This document shows positions 52,358 through 61,954 of a stretch of 64,000 nucleotides of DNA, piece after piece. The stretch is from Verrucomicrobiaceae bacterium (GTDB lineage: Bacteria > Verrucomicrobiota > Verrucomicrobiia > Verrucomicrobiales > Verrucomicrobiaceae): positions 1-64,000 of the forward strand of contig JAIXYN010000021.1 in NCBI GenBank assembly GCA_027490195.1, in the 5' to 3' direction. The position numbers were made by a program, and so were the translations under genes. Within the stretch, counting starts at the first letter, position 1. Every line of letters begins with the position of its first letter. The notes beneath the pieces were generated by a model. It was given only the letters and a program-made list of their open reading frames with translations. It did not search any database and was not told where the DNA came from.

Positions 52358-53103
52358 AAACGACACTGACAATCGCGGCTGCCATGCTGATGGCGGGGCA
52401 TGCATTCGGAGACTTCACGGAGCTCGTGAAGCAGGGAGATGGGTATGATGCCCAGTTCAAACCAGAGGCAGCGCTTCAGTACTACCTGCCGGCTGAAAAG
52501 TTGAATGCCAACGATGCGTCGCTGCTGGTGAAAATCGCGCGGCAGTATGTTTACCGAATGGCGGATCTGTCTGGAAAAGCAGATCAATTAAAGTCAGGAC
52601 GCACCGCGCTGGCCTACGCCGAACGTGCGGTCAAGCTGGCCCCCAAGGAGTCTGATCCGCATCTCGCGGTCGCCATTTGCCTCGGCAAACTCTCACCGTT
52701 GGTTGGCAACAAAGAAAGCATCGAGGCCTCATACAAGATCAAGACGGAGGCGGAGACTGCGGCGAAGCTCAATCCCAAAGATGACTTTGCCTGGCATCTG
52801 CTTGGGCGCTGGAATCAGGAGCTGGCGCAGATCGGCGGCATGACGCGTGCCGTGGCCATGATCGTGTATGGTGCCTTGCCAAGCGCGTCATATGACGAGG
52901 CGGTGAAGTGTTTTCAAAAGGCCATCTCGCTCAATCCGAACCGTCTCATCCACTACGTTGAACTTGGCCGTACTTACGCGCTGATGCAGCGCAAGGCGGA
53001 GGCCAAGAAGTTCATCGAACAAGGACTCGCGATGTCGAACCGTGACCGCGACGATCCAGAGACCAAGGAGCGTGGAAGGAAGACGCTGCAATCACTGGAG
53101 TGA
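52354..53103 (+). CDS. secreted TPR-like protein, last gene of the lipid operon
   Basis: This 249-residue protein has a signal peptide (MKTTLTIAAAMLMAGHAFGD) and TPR-type helices resembling the regulator-of-microtubule-dynamics/RMD group: ALAYAERAVKLAPKESDPHL, DDFAWHLLGRWNQELAQIG, AVKCFQKAISLNPNRLIHYV. Some of these are needed for outer-membrane or lipid functions, but no role is established. It overlaps the preceding methyltransferase by ATGA at 52354 and is followed by a bidirectional terminator, so it ends the operon that starts at 45308. Confidence 0.82.
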   Translation: MKTTLTIAAAMLMAGHAFGDFTELVKQGDGYDAQFKPEAALQYYLPAEKLNANDASLLVKIARQYVYRMADLSGKADQLKSGRTALAYAERAVKLAPKESDPHLAVAICLGKLSPLVGNKESIEASYKIKTEAETAAKLNPKDDFAWHLLGRWNQELAQIGGMTRAVAMIVYGALPSASYDEAVKCFQKAISLNPNRLIHYVELGRTYALMQRKAEAKKFIEQGLAMSNRDRDDPETKERGRKTLQSLE

Positions 53104-53143
53104 TAAAAGACGGAGGGTTGTTCGAAGACATGTGGACACAAAA

Positions 53144-53169
53144 AAGAGAGGCTGTTGCCAGCCTCTCTT
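53144..53169. terminator. bidirectional rho-independent terminator
   Basis: AAGAGAGGCTG (53144-53154), loop TTGC, CAGCCTCTCTT (53159-53169). T-rich sequence (TTTTTT at 53175-53180) follows on the plus strand, and five A residues flank it on the left, which give TTTTT for the minus strand. It ends both the lipid operon and the convergent transketolase gene. Confidence 0.88.
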
Positions 53170-53202
53170 CGTGATTTTTTGGATCGGGTTCCGGTAGTCA
53201 GA

Positions 53203-55179
53203 TCATGCGAGCGCGTTGGCGACGGCTTCGGCGGTGATGCCGAGTTCCTTGAAGACGGTGTTGCCGGGGGCGCTCATGCCGAAGCGGTCGATACCGATGA
53301 TCTGGCCCTGGGTGCCGACGTATTTCCACCAGAGGCCGGAGACGCCGGCTTCGATGGCGATGCGCTTGGTGCAGGCGGCAGGGAGAACGGATTCACGATA
53401 GGCGGCGTCCTGACGATCAAAGCGCTCGAAGCAGGGCAGGCTGACGACGCGGACGCCGGGCTTGTCCTTGGCACCAGCGACGGCCCACTGGACTTCAGAT
53501 CCCGTGGCGATGACAATGGCTTCGAGGGGGGCGGTTTCCTTCACGAGGATGTAGCCGCCTTTGAGTGTGCCTTCACGGCGGGTGGCTGCGCTGGCGATGC
53601 CCTGATGAGGCAGATCTTGACGGCTCAGAGCAAGCAGCGTGGGGCCATCGGCGCGGCTGAAGGCTGCGGCGAAGGCACCTGCGGCTTCTTCGGCATCGCC
53701 GGGGCGGATGACGTCGAGATTTGGGATCACGCGCAGGCCGCTGATGGTTTCCACCGGCTGATGAGTCGGGCCGTCTTCACCGACGCCAACGGAGTCGTGC
53801 GTGAAGATGTAGGTGACGGGCAGTTTGGCGAGTGCAGCGATGCGGATGCTAGGGCGGCAGTAGTCGGCAAAGACGAGGAAGGTCGCGCCGCTGGGGAGGA
53901 AGAGGCCGTCGTAGGCGATGCCATTGCAGATGGCGCCCATGGCGTGCTCGCGGATACCGAACCAGATGTTGCGACCGGTTGGGTTGGCAGGGCTGAAGTC
54001 GCCCATGCCGGTGAGGTAGTTCTTGGTGGAGCCGAAGAGGTCGGCGCTGCCGGTGATGAGATGCGGCACCGCTTTGGCGATGTGGTTGAAGATCTCGCCA
54101 CCGCTGTTGCGTGTGGCGGCCTTGCCTTCTGCCGGATACTCGGGGACGACCTTGAGGAGGTCTTCTGCCTTGAGGGTGCCGTGGCGTGCGGCGTCCAGTT
54201 GCTTGGCCAGCTCAGGGTTTGCGGCGGTCCAGGCGAGGAAGACCTTGTTCCATTCACCGTGGGTGGCTCCGCGCTTGTTCTTCAGGTCGGCGAAGTAAGC
54301 CTTCACTTCGTCGCTGACGTAGAAGTGTGTTCCTTCGGGGATGCCGAGGCCTTTTTTCGCGGAATCGACGAACTTAGCGCCGCCTTCGCCGTGGCCTTTG
54401 GCCGTGCCAGCGACTTCGGGGATGCCTTTGCCAATGATCGTCTTGGCGATGATGATGGTGGGCTTGCCGTTGTCGCTCTTCTTGGCGGTTTCGATGGCGT
54501 TCTTAATGGCATCGAGGTCATGGCCGTCAATCGTCACTGCGTTCCAGCCGAGTGCGATGTAAAGTGCCTGGGTGTCTTCGGCCTGCGTGACCTTGGCCAT
54601 TGCATCCAGCGTCACATCGTTGGAATCATAGATGAGGATGAGGTTGTCGAGGTGGTTGTGTGCGGCGAAGGCCACGGCTTCACGTGCCACGCCTTCCTGA
54701 AGGCAGCCGTCGCCGGCGAGAACGATGATGTGGTTGTCGATGATCTTGTGCTCAGCGGTGTTGTACTTTGCTGCCGCCATTTTACCGGAGAGCGCGTAGC
54801 CCACGGCATTGCCGATGCCCTGGCCCAGCGGGCCCGTGGTGGACTCCACGCCGGGGGTTTCATGGAATTCAGGATGCCCCGGAGTGATGGAATGAAGCAC
54901 GCGGAACTTGGAGACGTCTTCGATGGTCACTGCGTAGCCGCTCAGGTGCAGCCAGGAATAGATGAACATGGAGCCGTGACCGGCGCTGAGGATGAAGCGG
55001 TCACGGTTCAGCCATTTGGGGTCGGCGGGATCGCACTGGAGGGTTTCGCCGAAGAGGACTGCACCGATTTCGGCGCAGCCGAGGGGCAGGCCGAGATGGC
55101 CGGAGGAGCACTTATGCACGGCATCCATGGCGAGACCACGGGCTTGGTTGGCGGCTTGAGCGAGGAGGGTATTGTTCAT
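53203..55179 (-). CDS. tkt: transketolase
   Basis: This 658-residue thiamine-diphosphate enzyme transfers two-carbon units in the pentose phosphate pathway. [20 protein letters not shown] is the N-terminal substrate/ThDP region. [19 protein letters not shown] and [20 protein letters not shown] (the GDG ThDP motif), followed by [10 protein letters not shown], bind Mg and Th[17 protein letters not shown] and [18 protein letters not shown] belong to the pyrimidine domain. Length and motif order are as expected. Start at ATG 55179 ([15 protein letters not shown]) is chosen over upstream in-frame codons to 55329. It ends next to a terminator shared with the lipid operon. Confidence 0.95.
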   Translation of the reverse strand: MNNTLLAQAANQARGLAMDAVHKCSSGHLGLPLGCAEIGAVLFGETLQCDPADPKWLNRDRFILSAGHGSMFIYSWLHLSGYAVTIEDVSKFRVLHSITPGHPEFHETPGVESTTGPLGQGIGNAVGYALSGKMAAAKYNTAEHKIIDNHIIVLAGDGCLQEGVAREAVAFAAHNHLDNLILIYDSNDVTLDAMAKVTQAEDTQALYIALGWNAVTIDGHDLDAIKNAIETAKKSDNGKPTIIIAKTIIGKGIPEVAGTAKGHGEGGAKFVDSAKKGLGIPEGTHFYVSDEVKAYFADLKNKRGATHGEWNKVFLAWTAANPELAKQLDAARHGTLKAEDLLKVVPEYPAEGKAATRNSGGEIFNHIAKAVPHLITGSADLFGSTKNYLTGMGDFSPANPTGRNIWFGIREHAMGAICNGIAYDGLFLPSGATFLVFADYCRPSIRIAALAKLPVTYIFTHDSVGVGEDGPTHQPVETISGLRVIPNLDVIRPGDAEEAAGAFAAAFSRADGPTLLALSRQDLPHQGIASAATRREGTLKGGYILVKETAPLEAIVIATGSEVQWAVAGAKDKPGVRVVSLPCFERFDRQDAAYRESVLPAACTKRIAIEAGVSGLWWKYVGTQGQIIGIDRFGMSAPGNTVFKELGITAEAVANALA

Positions 55180-55377
55180 GTCGAGAGGTTCAGGGTCAAT
55201 GAGTGTCAGAAACAGCGCCAGATGCGGCCAAGCGCGGGACGCCTTCTTTACTGGCGTAAGGGTGGGTTTCAAGGTCGAAAACTGGGGGGAATCGGACGTG
55301 GTGCAGTCCACGCCTGTTTGCAAAGTCACCTGAAAATGCTTGTCAGAGAGCCCGGGGACGTGCCACAGGGAGAAAAA

Positions 55378-56667
55378 ATGAAAGCTCTCATCAATCGACT
55401 TACCTCAAACTGGAATTTCGCCGCCCTGCTGCTGGGATTCCATGCCTGGGCTTGGGTCATGGTTGGGATCTGGATGAACAATCAGCAGTCGAAGATTGTG
55501 GGGGCGCTGGAGACCGTGACCGCCCTGGCGCTGCTCATGCGGCTGCGGTGGGCACGTCTGGTCGGCACAGCGATGTTGATATGGATCTGTGGCAGCAAGG
55601 CCTACGGGCTGGTGGCCCGCGACTTCACCTGGAAGCAGGCATTGTTCGCCGCGATTTATGGTCTGGCGGCCTATCATCTATGGACCAAGCCAAACAGCGG
55701 CATCATCGATGACTTTACTGATGATGACAAAGAGGTTGCAGGCAGTGACAAGAATAAAGAGGAGGAGGATGCCAAACCTATCATCTCCTTGGTTCATCTG
55801 CGCCGCCAGCAGCGCTACCTGGAGCCCCAGGTGCTGGCCAACGCCCTTTCCGAGGCCTGGGGATTGAAGATCACTGGCGGGGACGGAGATGATGAGGATG
55901 CAGATGGCTTCGTCGCGGGAGACAATCCGTTGTTCCTCGTCATGGTGAAGAAGCCCACCTTCGCGATGTTCATGGTGCACAATCGCGACTCCGCCTACTT
56001 TGACGATCCTGAGGAGGTGGCCTCGCACGTGCCGAATCTGCGCTTCGCTGAAATCATCCGAGATCACAGCGCCTGGCTGGCGGTGGATCTGATGCAGGTG
56101 AGTGACTCGAAGCTTGATCAGGATGAAGCTTACCGCCTGATCGGCAAGGCCGTTGCCATGCTCGCCGATGATGATGTCATGGCGATCCTTTGCCCGCAGC
56201 ATCGCTTCTTCAATCTATGGTCGCCGGAGCTGGAAAAGATGCTGTGTGGAGACTCGCCGCTGGATGCCTTGCAGGAGGAGATCAAAGCGCCCGTCATCGG
56301 CGTGCCTGACGGTGACGTGATCGAAAATGCCATCGCTGAAGCGCGGCGGCGCTGGCCGGAGTTTGTCGCGATCTTCAAAAAGCGTGAGCCCGATGACGAG
56401 CGCTTCATCGTGAAAGCTCCTTTCACCGGGGAGGATGGGCAGGTGGAGCACATGTGGCTGCAGGTCTTCGGGCTGGAACCTGAATATGTGCATGGTCATC
56501 TGGTCAACCATCCCATGCATACGACGAAGCTTCAGCGGGGATCGCAGGTGGAAGTGGCTGTGGCTGAATTGTCCGACTGGGTCTGTCCGGATGCGGAGGG
56601 AAAAGCGCTGGGGAACTTTACCCAGCAGGCCATTTCGCAGGCGGCGAAGCAAAAGCGCGAGGCCTGA
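55378..56667 (+). CDS. membrane protein with C-terminal DUF2314 domain
   Basis: This 429-residue protein starts at ATG 55378 with a good GGGAGAAAAA upstream. Residues 10-90 contain three hydrophobic segments ([30 protein letters not shown]..., [14 protein letters not shown]). An acidic stretch ([12 protein letters not shown]) follows, and then a soluble part. The C-terminal 100 residues, [20 protein letters not shown] to [20 protein letters not shown], match the DUF2314 (YegJ-like) pattern. The central region (about residues 130-290) shows [20 protein letters not shown]. Function unknown. The large open frame that runs in from 53155 is antisense to tkt and not part of the gene. Thioredoxin follows 62 bp later. 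Confidence 0.8.
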   Translation: MKALINRLTSNWNFAALLLGFHAWAWVMVGIWMNNQQSKIVGALETVTALALLMRLRWARLVGTAMLIWICGSKAYGLVARDFTWKQALFAAIYGLAAYHLWTKPNSGIIDDFTDDDKEVAGSDKNKEEEDAKPIISLVHLRRQQRYLEPQVLANALSEAWGLKITGGDGDDEDADGFVAGDNPLFLVMVKKPTFAMFMVHNRDSAYFDDPEEVASHVPNLRFAEIIRDHSAWLAVDLMQVSDSKLDQDEAYRLIGKAVAMLADDDVMAILCPQHRFFNLWSPELEKMLCGDSPLDALQEEIKAPVIGVPDGDVIENAIAEARRRWPEFVAIFKKREPDDERFIVKAPFTGEDGQVEHMWLQVFGLEPEYVHGHLVNHPMHTTKLQRGSQVEVAVAELSDWVCPDAEGKALGNFTQQAISQAAKQKREA

Positions 56668-56729
56668 ATGGGGCGGACGATTGAATCCAAACGTGCTTGC
56701 CAGATCAAATCTGCCCCGGATGGTACGGG

Positions 56730-57128
56730 ATGAACAAAGGAAACATTCCCCTTTGGATTGCCGGAGCCGTTCTGCTGTACATCGGCTGGATTGCGTTCGA
56801 CATGCTGCGCCCGGCTTCAGGCGGCGGGGTTGGCAGCACGACATCCATCAGCGCCGTGCGCACTGCCAAGGTGCCTGTGCTGGTGGAATTTTACGCTGAC
56901 TGGTGCGGCCCCTGCAAAGTCGTTGGCCCGATGGTGGAGGAACTGGCGAAGGAACTGAAGGGCCAGGCGGTGGTGATTCGCATCAATGTCGATGAAGACC
57001 CTAAACTCTCACGCGAACACGGGGTGCGCGGCATCCCCACCTTCATCGCTTTCAAATCAGGGCGCGAGACGGCACGTGAAGTGGGCGGCATCCCGAAGGA
57101 GCGGATGCGGCAGATGCTGGGGCTGTGA
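56730..57128 (+). CDS. membrane-anchored thioredoxin
   Basis: This 132-residue protein has one N-terminal transmembrane helix (IPLWIAGAVLLYIGWIAFDML) and then a complete thioredoxin fold: PVLVEFYADWCGPCKVVGPM with the redox WCGPC, INVDEDPKLSREHGVRGIPT with the cis-proline, and a C-terminal IPKERMRQML helix. It should reduce disulfides in the periplasm, or donate electrons there if the fold is outside. ATG 56730 keeps the helix. It follows the DUF2314 gene in the same direction and is convergent with the sulfatase gene. Confidence 0.9.
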   Translation: MNKGNIPLWIAGAVLLYIGWIAFDMLRPASGGGVGSTTSISAVRTAKVPVLVEFYADWCGPCKVVGPMVEELAKELKGQAVVIRINVDEDPKLSREHGVRGIPTFIAFKSGRETAREVGGIPKERMRQMLGL

Positions 57129-57134
57129 GGTGCC

Positions 57135-59108
57135 CTACTTTTTGTTTTTCTTCGATTTCTTGGCCGGAGGCTCACCAGCATCTTCGGCGGTTGGCTTACT
57201 ACCAGTCAGATCCGCCAGAAGGCGTGAGACATAGCCGTTGAAGCGGGGATCGGGGGATTCCCCTTTGGCGGGGAGTTGTTTGAGCTGGGCGGCAATGGGC
57301 TTGGCCTTATCGCCGAGATCACCGATGGCGTTCAGGGCGCTCAGAGAGGTGAAGACATCGTGCTGGCTCCAGTTGGCGAGACCCACGAGGGCAGGCAGCG
57401 CGGTGCTGCGTTCGGACTCGCTGCCGTATTTGGCCAGGGCCCAATTAGCGGCGACCTGCACGTGGGTGGAGCTGTCCTTTGCGGCCTGGGTGATTTCATC
57501 GTGCGCGGCGCTCACGCCATCGCCGCCGCGCATGAGGATGCCCATGGCGGACCAGTAGCGGATGGCGCTGTCTTTGTCGGCAAATCCGGCTTTGAGATCG
57601 GCGATGGCATTCGGCTTCCTGGAAGAGGCTGCGCCTGCAGCTTTCAGGATGCGGGCGAGGGGATACAGGGAGTCATCATGCGCCATGTCGTAGGGCGTGG
57701 TGCCTTCGGCGCGGTTGTGCATCTCGCCCTCTGCGACCATGCCTGCATCGCGGATTTTCAGCGCGAGGTTTTCCTGAGCGGTGCGCATCTTGGCGAGCGT
57801 CGCTGCGTGCTCGGGCTGGGCGGCGAGGTTGTGGACTTCATCGGGGTCGCTTTGGAGGTCGTAGAGTTCTTCAGGGTCCTTGGGTGTCTTCCAGAAGATG
57901 GACTGCGCGGGGGTGAGCTTGCCGGCATCGTAAAGCTGCCGCCACACGCGGGTGCTGGATGTTTCAAACTGGTAGTTCACATGCTGGCCTTGGGAGAGAT
58001 GGGGCATGTAATTGCGGAGATAGACGAAGCGGCCGTCCGTGACGCTGCGTACACAGTCGTAGCGCTCGTCCATGCGGCCACGGAAGCCGTAGACGAAGGG
58101 CTGCGGCTCGGTCTGGAATTTGCCAGCGAAGGCGTGGCCCTGCATCCATTCTGGAGGCTGTACGCCAATGAGGCTGAGGAGCGTGGGTGCGAGATCGACA
58201 AAACTGACGAGGCGGTCTGACTTCACTCCGGCACCGTATTCTTTGGGGGCGAGGTGTTTCCAGTTTGGCGGGAAATAGACGACCATGGGTACCTGTAGGC
58301 CGGAGTTGCAGGGCCAGCGCTTGTTGCGGGGCATGCCGCTGCCGTGATCGGCGTAGTAGAAGACGATGGTGTCTGCCGCGAGGCCTGCGGCTTCGAGTTC
58401 CTTCAGACGCTTGCCAGCGGAGGCATCGGCGAGCGTGACCTGATCATAGTACTGCGCCCAGTCCTGGCGCACTTCGGGGATGTCGGGATGGTAGGCGGGG
58501 ACGCGGACCTTGGCCTGATCATGAATGGCCACGTGTGGGCGTTTGCGCAGCTGGCTTTCGTGGCTGCAGGTTTCGTTGAAGATGGCGAAGAAGGGCTGGC
58601 CGTCCTTACGGTTGGTCCAGTGCGCTTTGCCGCTGGATTCATCCCACACGCCTTCGGGCTTTTGCAGGTTGTAGTCCTCTTTGCTGTTGTTGGTGCAGTA
58701 GTAGCCGGCTTCGCGGAGGAACTGCGGATACATCTTTGTGCCCTTCGGCATCGGCACCATGCTGCGCATATGCTCGCCGCCGGTGGAGGGGGAGTACATG
58801 CCGGCTATGATGGTGGTGCGTGCTGCGGCGCATACCGGTGCGCATGACCAGGCGTGCTTGAAGAGCATGCCTTTGGCAGCGAGAGCATCGACGTTTGGAG
58901 TGTCGGCAAACGTGTCGCCATAACAGCCCATGTGCGGGCCGTGGTCCTCGCTGGTGAGCCAGAGGATGTTTGGCCGCTCTGCGGCAAATGACGAAACCAG
59001 AGCCGAGCAAAGCGAGACAGCCAGCACGGCGAAGCGCGTGCTGCTCCAAAGGGGCGAACGAAGTGAGGCAATGAGGAATGACGAAAGGAAGAGGCTGAGG
59101 AGCTTCAT
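57135..59108 (-). CDS. secreted sulfatase with C-terminal HEAT-like domain
   Basis: This 657-residue protein has a hydrophobic leader followed by AAERPNILWLTSEDHGPHMG, the first metal motif with Glu-Asp-His in place of the usual Asp-Asp. The formylglycine motif is in CAPVCAAARTTIIAGMY (C-A-A-A-R). YYADHGSGMPRNKRWPC is further along. From about residue 520, helical repeats (KAAGAASSRKPNAIADLKAG, VQVAANWALAKYGSESERST) form a HEAT-like tail, then a lysine-rich end (KKSKKNKK). The fold belongs to heparan N-sulfatase-like (S1_8-type) enzymes. It would act on sulfated glycans outside the cytoplasm. Convergent with thioredoxin. Confidence 0.9.
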   Translation of the reverse strand: MKLLSLFLSSFLIASLRSPLWSSTRFAVLAVSLCSALVSSFAAERPNILWLTSEDHGPHMGCYGDTFADTPNVDALAAKGMLFKHAWSCAPVCAAARTTIIAGMYSPSTGGEHMRSMVPMPKGTKMYPQFLREAGYYCTNNSKEDYNLQKPEGVWDESSGKAHWTNRKDGQPFFAIFNETCSHESQLRKRPHVAIHDQAKVRVPAYHPDIPEVRQDWAQYYDQVTLADASAGKRLKELEAAGLAADTIVFYYADHGSGMPRNKRWPCNSGLQVPMVVYFPPNWKHLAPKEYGAGVKSDRLVSFVDLAPTLLSLIGVQPPEWMQGHAFAGKFQTEPQPFVYGFRGRMDERYDCVRSVTDGRFVYLRNYMPHLSQGQHVNYQFETSSTRVWRQLYDAGKLTPAQSIFWKTPKDPEELYDLQSDPDEVHNLAAQPEHAATLAKMRTAQENLALKIRDAGMVAEGEMHNRAEGTTPYDMAHDDSLYPLARILKAAGAASSRKPNAIADLKAGFADKDSAIRYWSAMGILMRGGDGVSAAHDEITQAAKDSSTHVQVAANWALAKYGSESERSTALPALVGLANWSQHDVFTSLSALNAIGDLGDKAKPIAAQLKQLPAKGESPDPRFNGYVSRLLADLTGSKPTAEDAGEPPAKKSKKNKK

Positions 59109-59253
59109 GGAGGCGGGTGGAACGATGGCGGGGGCGGCGATCCTTCATTTCAATGTGTCTGCATGGAGAAAGCCGCCGCCGGGATTGTGCTGCGCAACCC
59201 GTGCGGATAGACATGATCGCCAGCAGGCGATTTCTATGCATCTTTAGAGTTTC

Positions 59254-59604
59254 ATGAACATGTATCGACTTCTTCTGCTCTGGGCCGTGCTCCTGATTTC
59301 ACAGCTGGCGCTGGGGCAGTCAGCGTCAACGTTGGCACCCAGCCAAGATGCAGCGGTGCATGAATTGACTCAGTTGAAGAACCGAGTCAGCCAGCTTGAA
59401 CACGAGGTGAAAAAATTGGACTCCACTGGCTTGGTGCTATTCTTGTTTGGCGTGTTTTGTGCGCTCTGGGCGCAGAACACCGGCCGGAACGCCTGGCTCT
59501 GGTTTTTTCTGGGCCTGTTTGGCAGCCTGATCACGGTGATCGTCCTGCTCGTCAAAAACTCCGATGACCGCTTTCGAGAATCGCTGCGCGTAAAACTCGA
59601 CTAA
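59254..59604 (+). CDS. hypothetical exported membrane protein with coiled coil
   Basis: This 116-residue protein has a signal peptide (MYRLLLLWAVLLISQLALGQ), a short coiled coil (VHELTQLKNRVSQLEHEVKK) and two transmembrane helices (GLVLFLFGVFCALWAQNTG and AWLWFFLGLFGSLITVIVLL). Its last 16 residues are charged. I recognise no family. It lies nine bases before the DUF1501 gene in the same direction and may be co-transcribed. ATG 59254 or 59260 may be the start. Confidence 0.7.
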   Translation: MNMYRLLLLWAVLLISQLALGQSASTLAPSQDAAVHELTQLKNRVSQLEHEVKKLDSTGLVLFLFGVFCALWAQNTGRNAWLWFFLGLFGSLITVIVLLVKNSDDRFRESLRVKLD

Positions 59605-59613
59605 CTCCTTTCC

Positions 59614-61041
59614 ATGACTCTCCGCCACGAACTTCAGACCGAATACGCCCGCTATCGCACCCGCCGCTGGTTTTTCAAAGACTGCGGTGTAGGCCTGGCG
59701 AGCATAGCGGCGATGGATTTGATGTCGCGCACGGCCAGTGCGGCTGCGCCCGTGAGTCCGCTGGCGCTGAAGAAGCCGCATTATCCTGCGAAGGCGAAGC
59801 GGGTGATCTATCTTTTCATGGGTGGGGCACCGAGCCATCTGGAGCTGTTCGACAACAAGCCGGAGTTGGCGAAGTGGGATGGCAAGTTGCCGCCGACGGA
59901 TCTGCTGAAAGGCTACCGCGCTGCGTTCATCAATCCCAACAGCAAGCTGCTGGGGCCGAAGTTTAAGTTTGCGAGGCATGGCCAGAGCGGCGCAGAGCTG
60001 AGCGAGCTGCTGCCGCACACGGCCAAGATGGCGGATGATCTGACGATTGTGCGGTCGATGAAGACGGACGCCTTCAATCACGCGCCGGGGCAGATTTTGA
60101 TGAGCACGGGCTCGCAGATTTTCGGGCGGCCGAGTTTTGGGGCATGGACGCTGTATGGACTCGGCACGGAGAATCAGGATCTGCCGGGCTATGTGGTGAT
60201 GCAGAGCGGGCAGAAAGGCCCCAGCGGTGGCATGAGCAACTTTGGCTGCGGCTTCCTGCCTACCGTGTATCAAGGCGTGCCCTTCCGCAGCAGCGGTGAG
60301 CCTGTGTTGTTTTTGAGTAATCCGGAAGGCGTCAATGAGGCGACGCAGCGGGACACGCTGGATGTGCTGAAGCAGCTCAATGAAGAGCGGCTCAACGTGG
60401 TGGGAGATCCTGAGATCGCGAGCCGCATCAACAGCTTTGAACTGGCCTATCGCATGCAGCAGACAGCGCCGGAGCTGATGGACATCAGCAAGGAGCCGCA
60501 GCACATCCTCGACATGTATGGAGCGAAGCCGGGTGAGGCATCCTTTGCCAACAACTGCCTGCTCGCGCGTCGGCTGGTGGAAAGTGGCGTTCGTTTTGTG
60601 CAGCTCTTCCATGAGGCTTGGGATCACCATGGCGGTTTGGTGAATGGTTTGAAGACGCAGTGTGGTCTCACGGACCAGCCTTGTGCCGCTTTGCTTCGGG
60701 ATCTGAAGCAGCGTGGTCTGCTGGAGGACACGCTGGTGATTTGGGGAGGAGAGTTTGGCCGCACGCCGATGGTGCAGGGTGGCAATGACGGGCGAGATCA
60801 CCACCCGAACTGCTTCAGCATGTGGTTTGCCGGCGGTGGCATGAAGCCCGGCCTCACGCTCGGCGCGAGCGATGATTTTGGGTTCAATGTCACTGAAGAC
60901 CCGGTGCATGTGCATGACCTGCACGCGACGCTGCTGCATTTGCTGGGCTTTGAGCACACGAAGCTCAACCAGCGCTTCCAAGGCCTTGATATGAGGCTCA
61001 CAGGAGTGGCTGGGGAGTTGGTGACGAAGATGCTGGCGTAG
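59614..61041 (+). CDS. DUF1501 family protein
   Basis: This 475-residue protein has a Tat-like start ([20 protein letters not shown]) and then the DUF1501 core, [20 protein letters not shown]. It contains [20 protein letters not shown] in the middle and [35 protein letters not shown] and [20 protein letters not shown] near the end. The fold is alkaline-phosphatase/sulfatase-like without a formylglycine motif. In Planctomycetota and Verrucomicrobiota these genes normally pair with a DUF1549/DUF1553 cytochrome-like gene just upstream; here that partner is missing. Role is unknown, possibly glycan processing. Confidence 0.9.
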   Translation: MTLRHELQTEYARYRTRRWFFKDCGVGLASIAAMDLMSRTASAAAPVSPLALKKPHYPAKAKRVIYLFMGGAPSHLELFDNKPELAKWDGKLPPTDLLKGYRAAFINPNSKLLGPKFKFARHGQSGAELSELLPHTAKMADDLTIVRSMKTDAFNHAPGQILMSTGSQIFGRPSFGAWTLYGLGTENQDLPGYVVMQSGQKGPSGGMSNFGCGFLPTVYQGVPFRSSGEPVLFLSNPEGVNEATQRDTLDVLKQLNEERLNVVGDPEIASRINSFELAYRMQQTAPELMDISKEPQHILDMYGAKPGEASFANNCLLARRLVESGVRFVQLFHEAWDHHGGLVNGLKTQCGLTDQPCAALLRDLKQRGLLEDTLVIWGGEFGRTPMVQGGNDGRDHHPNCFSMWFAGGGMKPGLTLGASDDFGFNVTEDPVHVHDLHATLLHLLGFEHTKLNQRFQGLDMRLTGVAGELVTKMLA

Positions 61042-61044
61042 TAG

Positions 61045-61063
61045 GACAACCGTCTCGGTTGTC
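61045..61063. repeat. GACAACCG-TCT-CGGTTGTC hairpin
   Basis: This perfect eight-base-pair stem with a three-base loop begins four bases after the DUF1501 stop codon. No T tract follows, so it is not a classical terminator; it belongs to the three-base-loop hairpin class. Confidence 0.65.
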
Positions 61064-61111
61064 TGTGGACTGAGTCGTTTCGCCTTTGATCAGCCCACTG
61101 AGGCGGGACGG

Positions 61112-61804
61112 CTATCCTCCGAACTGAAACCCAAACTTGCTCAAGTCACCGTCCACCTGCCGCAGAAGTTCAGAGAGTGTCTGGGGCGAGTGAGCGGCTC
61201 CAAAAGCTTCTGCAAACTCTTGAGGCTCAAGCTGCGAATCCCATTCTTCACGAGAATGCAGCGCGACGTCGATGGCGGAAATGGTGCCGTCAGGCAGTTT
61301 GATGAAGTTGCCGTTGTGAACTTCGCTCATCACGATTCTCCCATCCTTGCTGGCCCATACCGTGCCGGAGTTGCGATACTGGACCCAGCCCTTTTGGTGC
61401 AGTGATTGATGAAGTTCTAAAGTGGATGGCACTTCGCCTAGTACAAAGGGCTGGCTGATGACAAAGCGCCCGTCTGGCAGGATTCCTTCGAGCCGGATGT
61501 CATCTTCGAAGAACTCGTTCGAGTGAAGCCAGCGGCGCAGGTAGGCGGCTGAGTTTACCGAAACCCCGTAAAGGGCATAGCGGCCACGCGTAACTTTCCA
61601 GACGCGTCCGGTGTCGATGGAATACCAGCAATCGTGTTCGTTGCCATGCGTGTCTGGTGGACGGGTTGCGACTTCCGCCAGACTGCCTATGAGCCTGACG
61701 CCTGCGCTTTGTGCCGTTGAAACTGCGCTTGTGCCTGTTCCAGTGTTACGCGTGAAGGCTTCCGTGGCGGTTCTAAGCTGAGCAAGGGACGTTTCTCGGC
61801 GCAT
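61112..61804 (-). CDS. putative polyvalent-protein kinase-like domain protein
   Basis: This 230-residue protein matches, from memory, the kinase-like domain of phage and mobile-element 'polyvalent' proteins. It has EHDCWYSIDTGRVWKVTRG, then YLRRWLHSNEFFEDDIRLEG, RFVISQPFVLGEVP, and SEVHNGNFIKLPDGTISAID. Catalytic-type residues include the K of VWKV and the D of AIDVAL. The start is unclear. ATG 61804 gives the frame. Another frame on the same strand (61881-61687) ends QRHKAQASGS where it would join VRLIGSLAEVA of this frame. A frameshift near 61690-61710, or a pseudogene, is possible. It is the only mobile-element-like gene here outside the repeat region. Confidence 0.6.
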   Translation of the reverse strand: MRRETSLAQLRTATEAFTRNTGTGTSAVSTAQSAGVRLIGSLAEVATRPPDTHGNEHDCWYSIDTGRVWKVTRGRYALYGVSVNSAAYLRRWLHSNEFFEDDIRLEGILPDGRFVISQPFVLGEVPSTLELHQSLHQKGWVQYRNSGTVWASKDGRIVMSEVHNGNFIKLPDGTISAIDVALHSREEWDSQLEPQEFAEAFGAAHSPQTLSELLRQVDGDLSKFGFQFGG

Positions 61805-61954
61805 GGCGAAGGCGGGGAAGAAGCCGCTTGTCCGCGTTTGTTGCCTGCGTCAGCAGCGGCTGAAATGGAAGTGCTCGGCATGTGGGTAGAATCCTCGCTC
61901 GGATGGAGGGAAGCAACAGATTTGTGGGTGCGGAACGGAGGCCTCGATTCTCCG

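Noticed and set aside
53155..55377. Long plus-strand open frame running into the DUF2314 gene
   Set aside because: It is antisense to transketolase and its amino-acid usage is unnatural. The true gene begins at ATG 55378 with its own ribosome-binding site.
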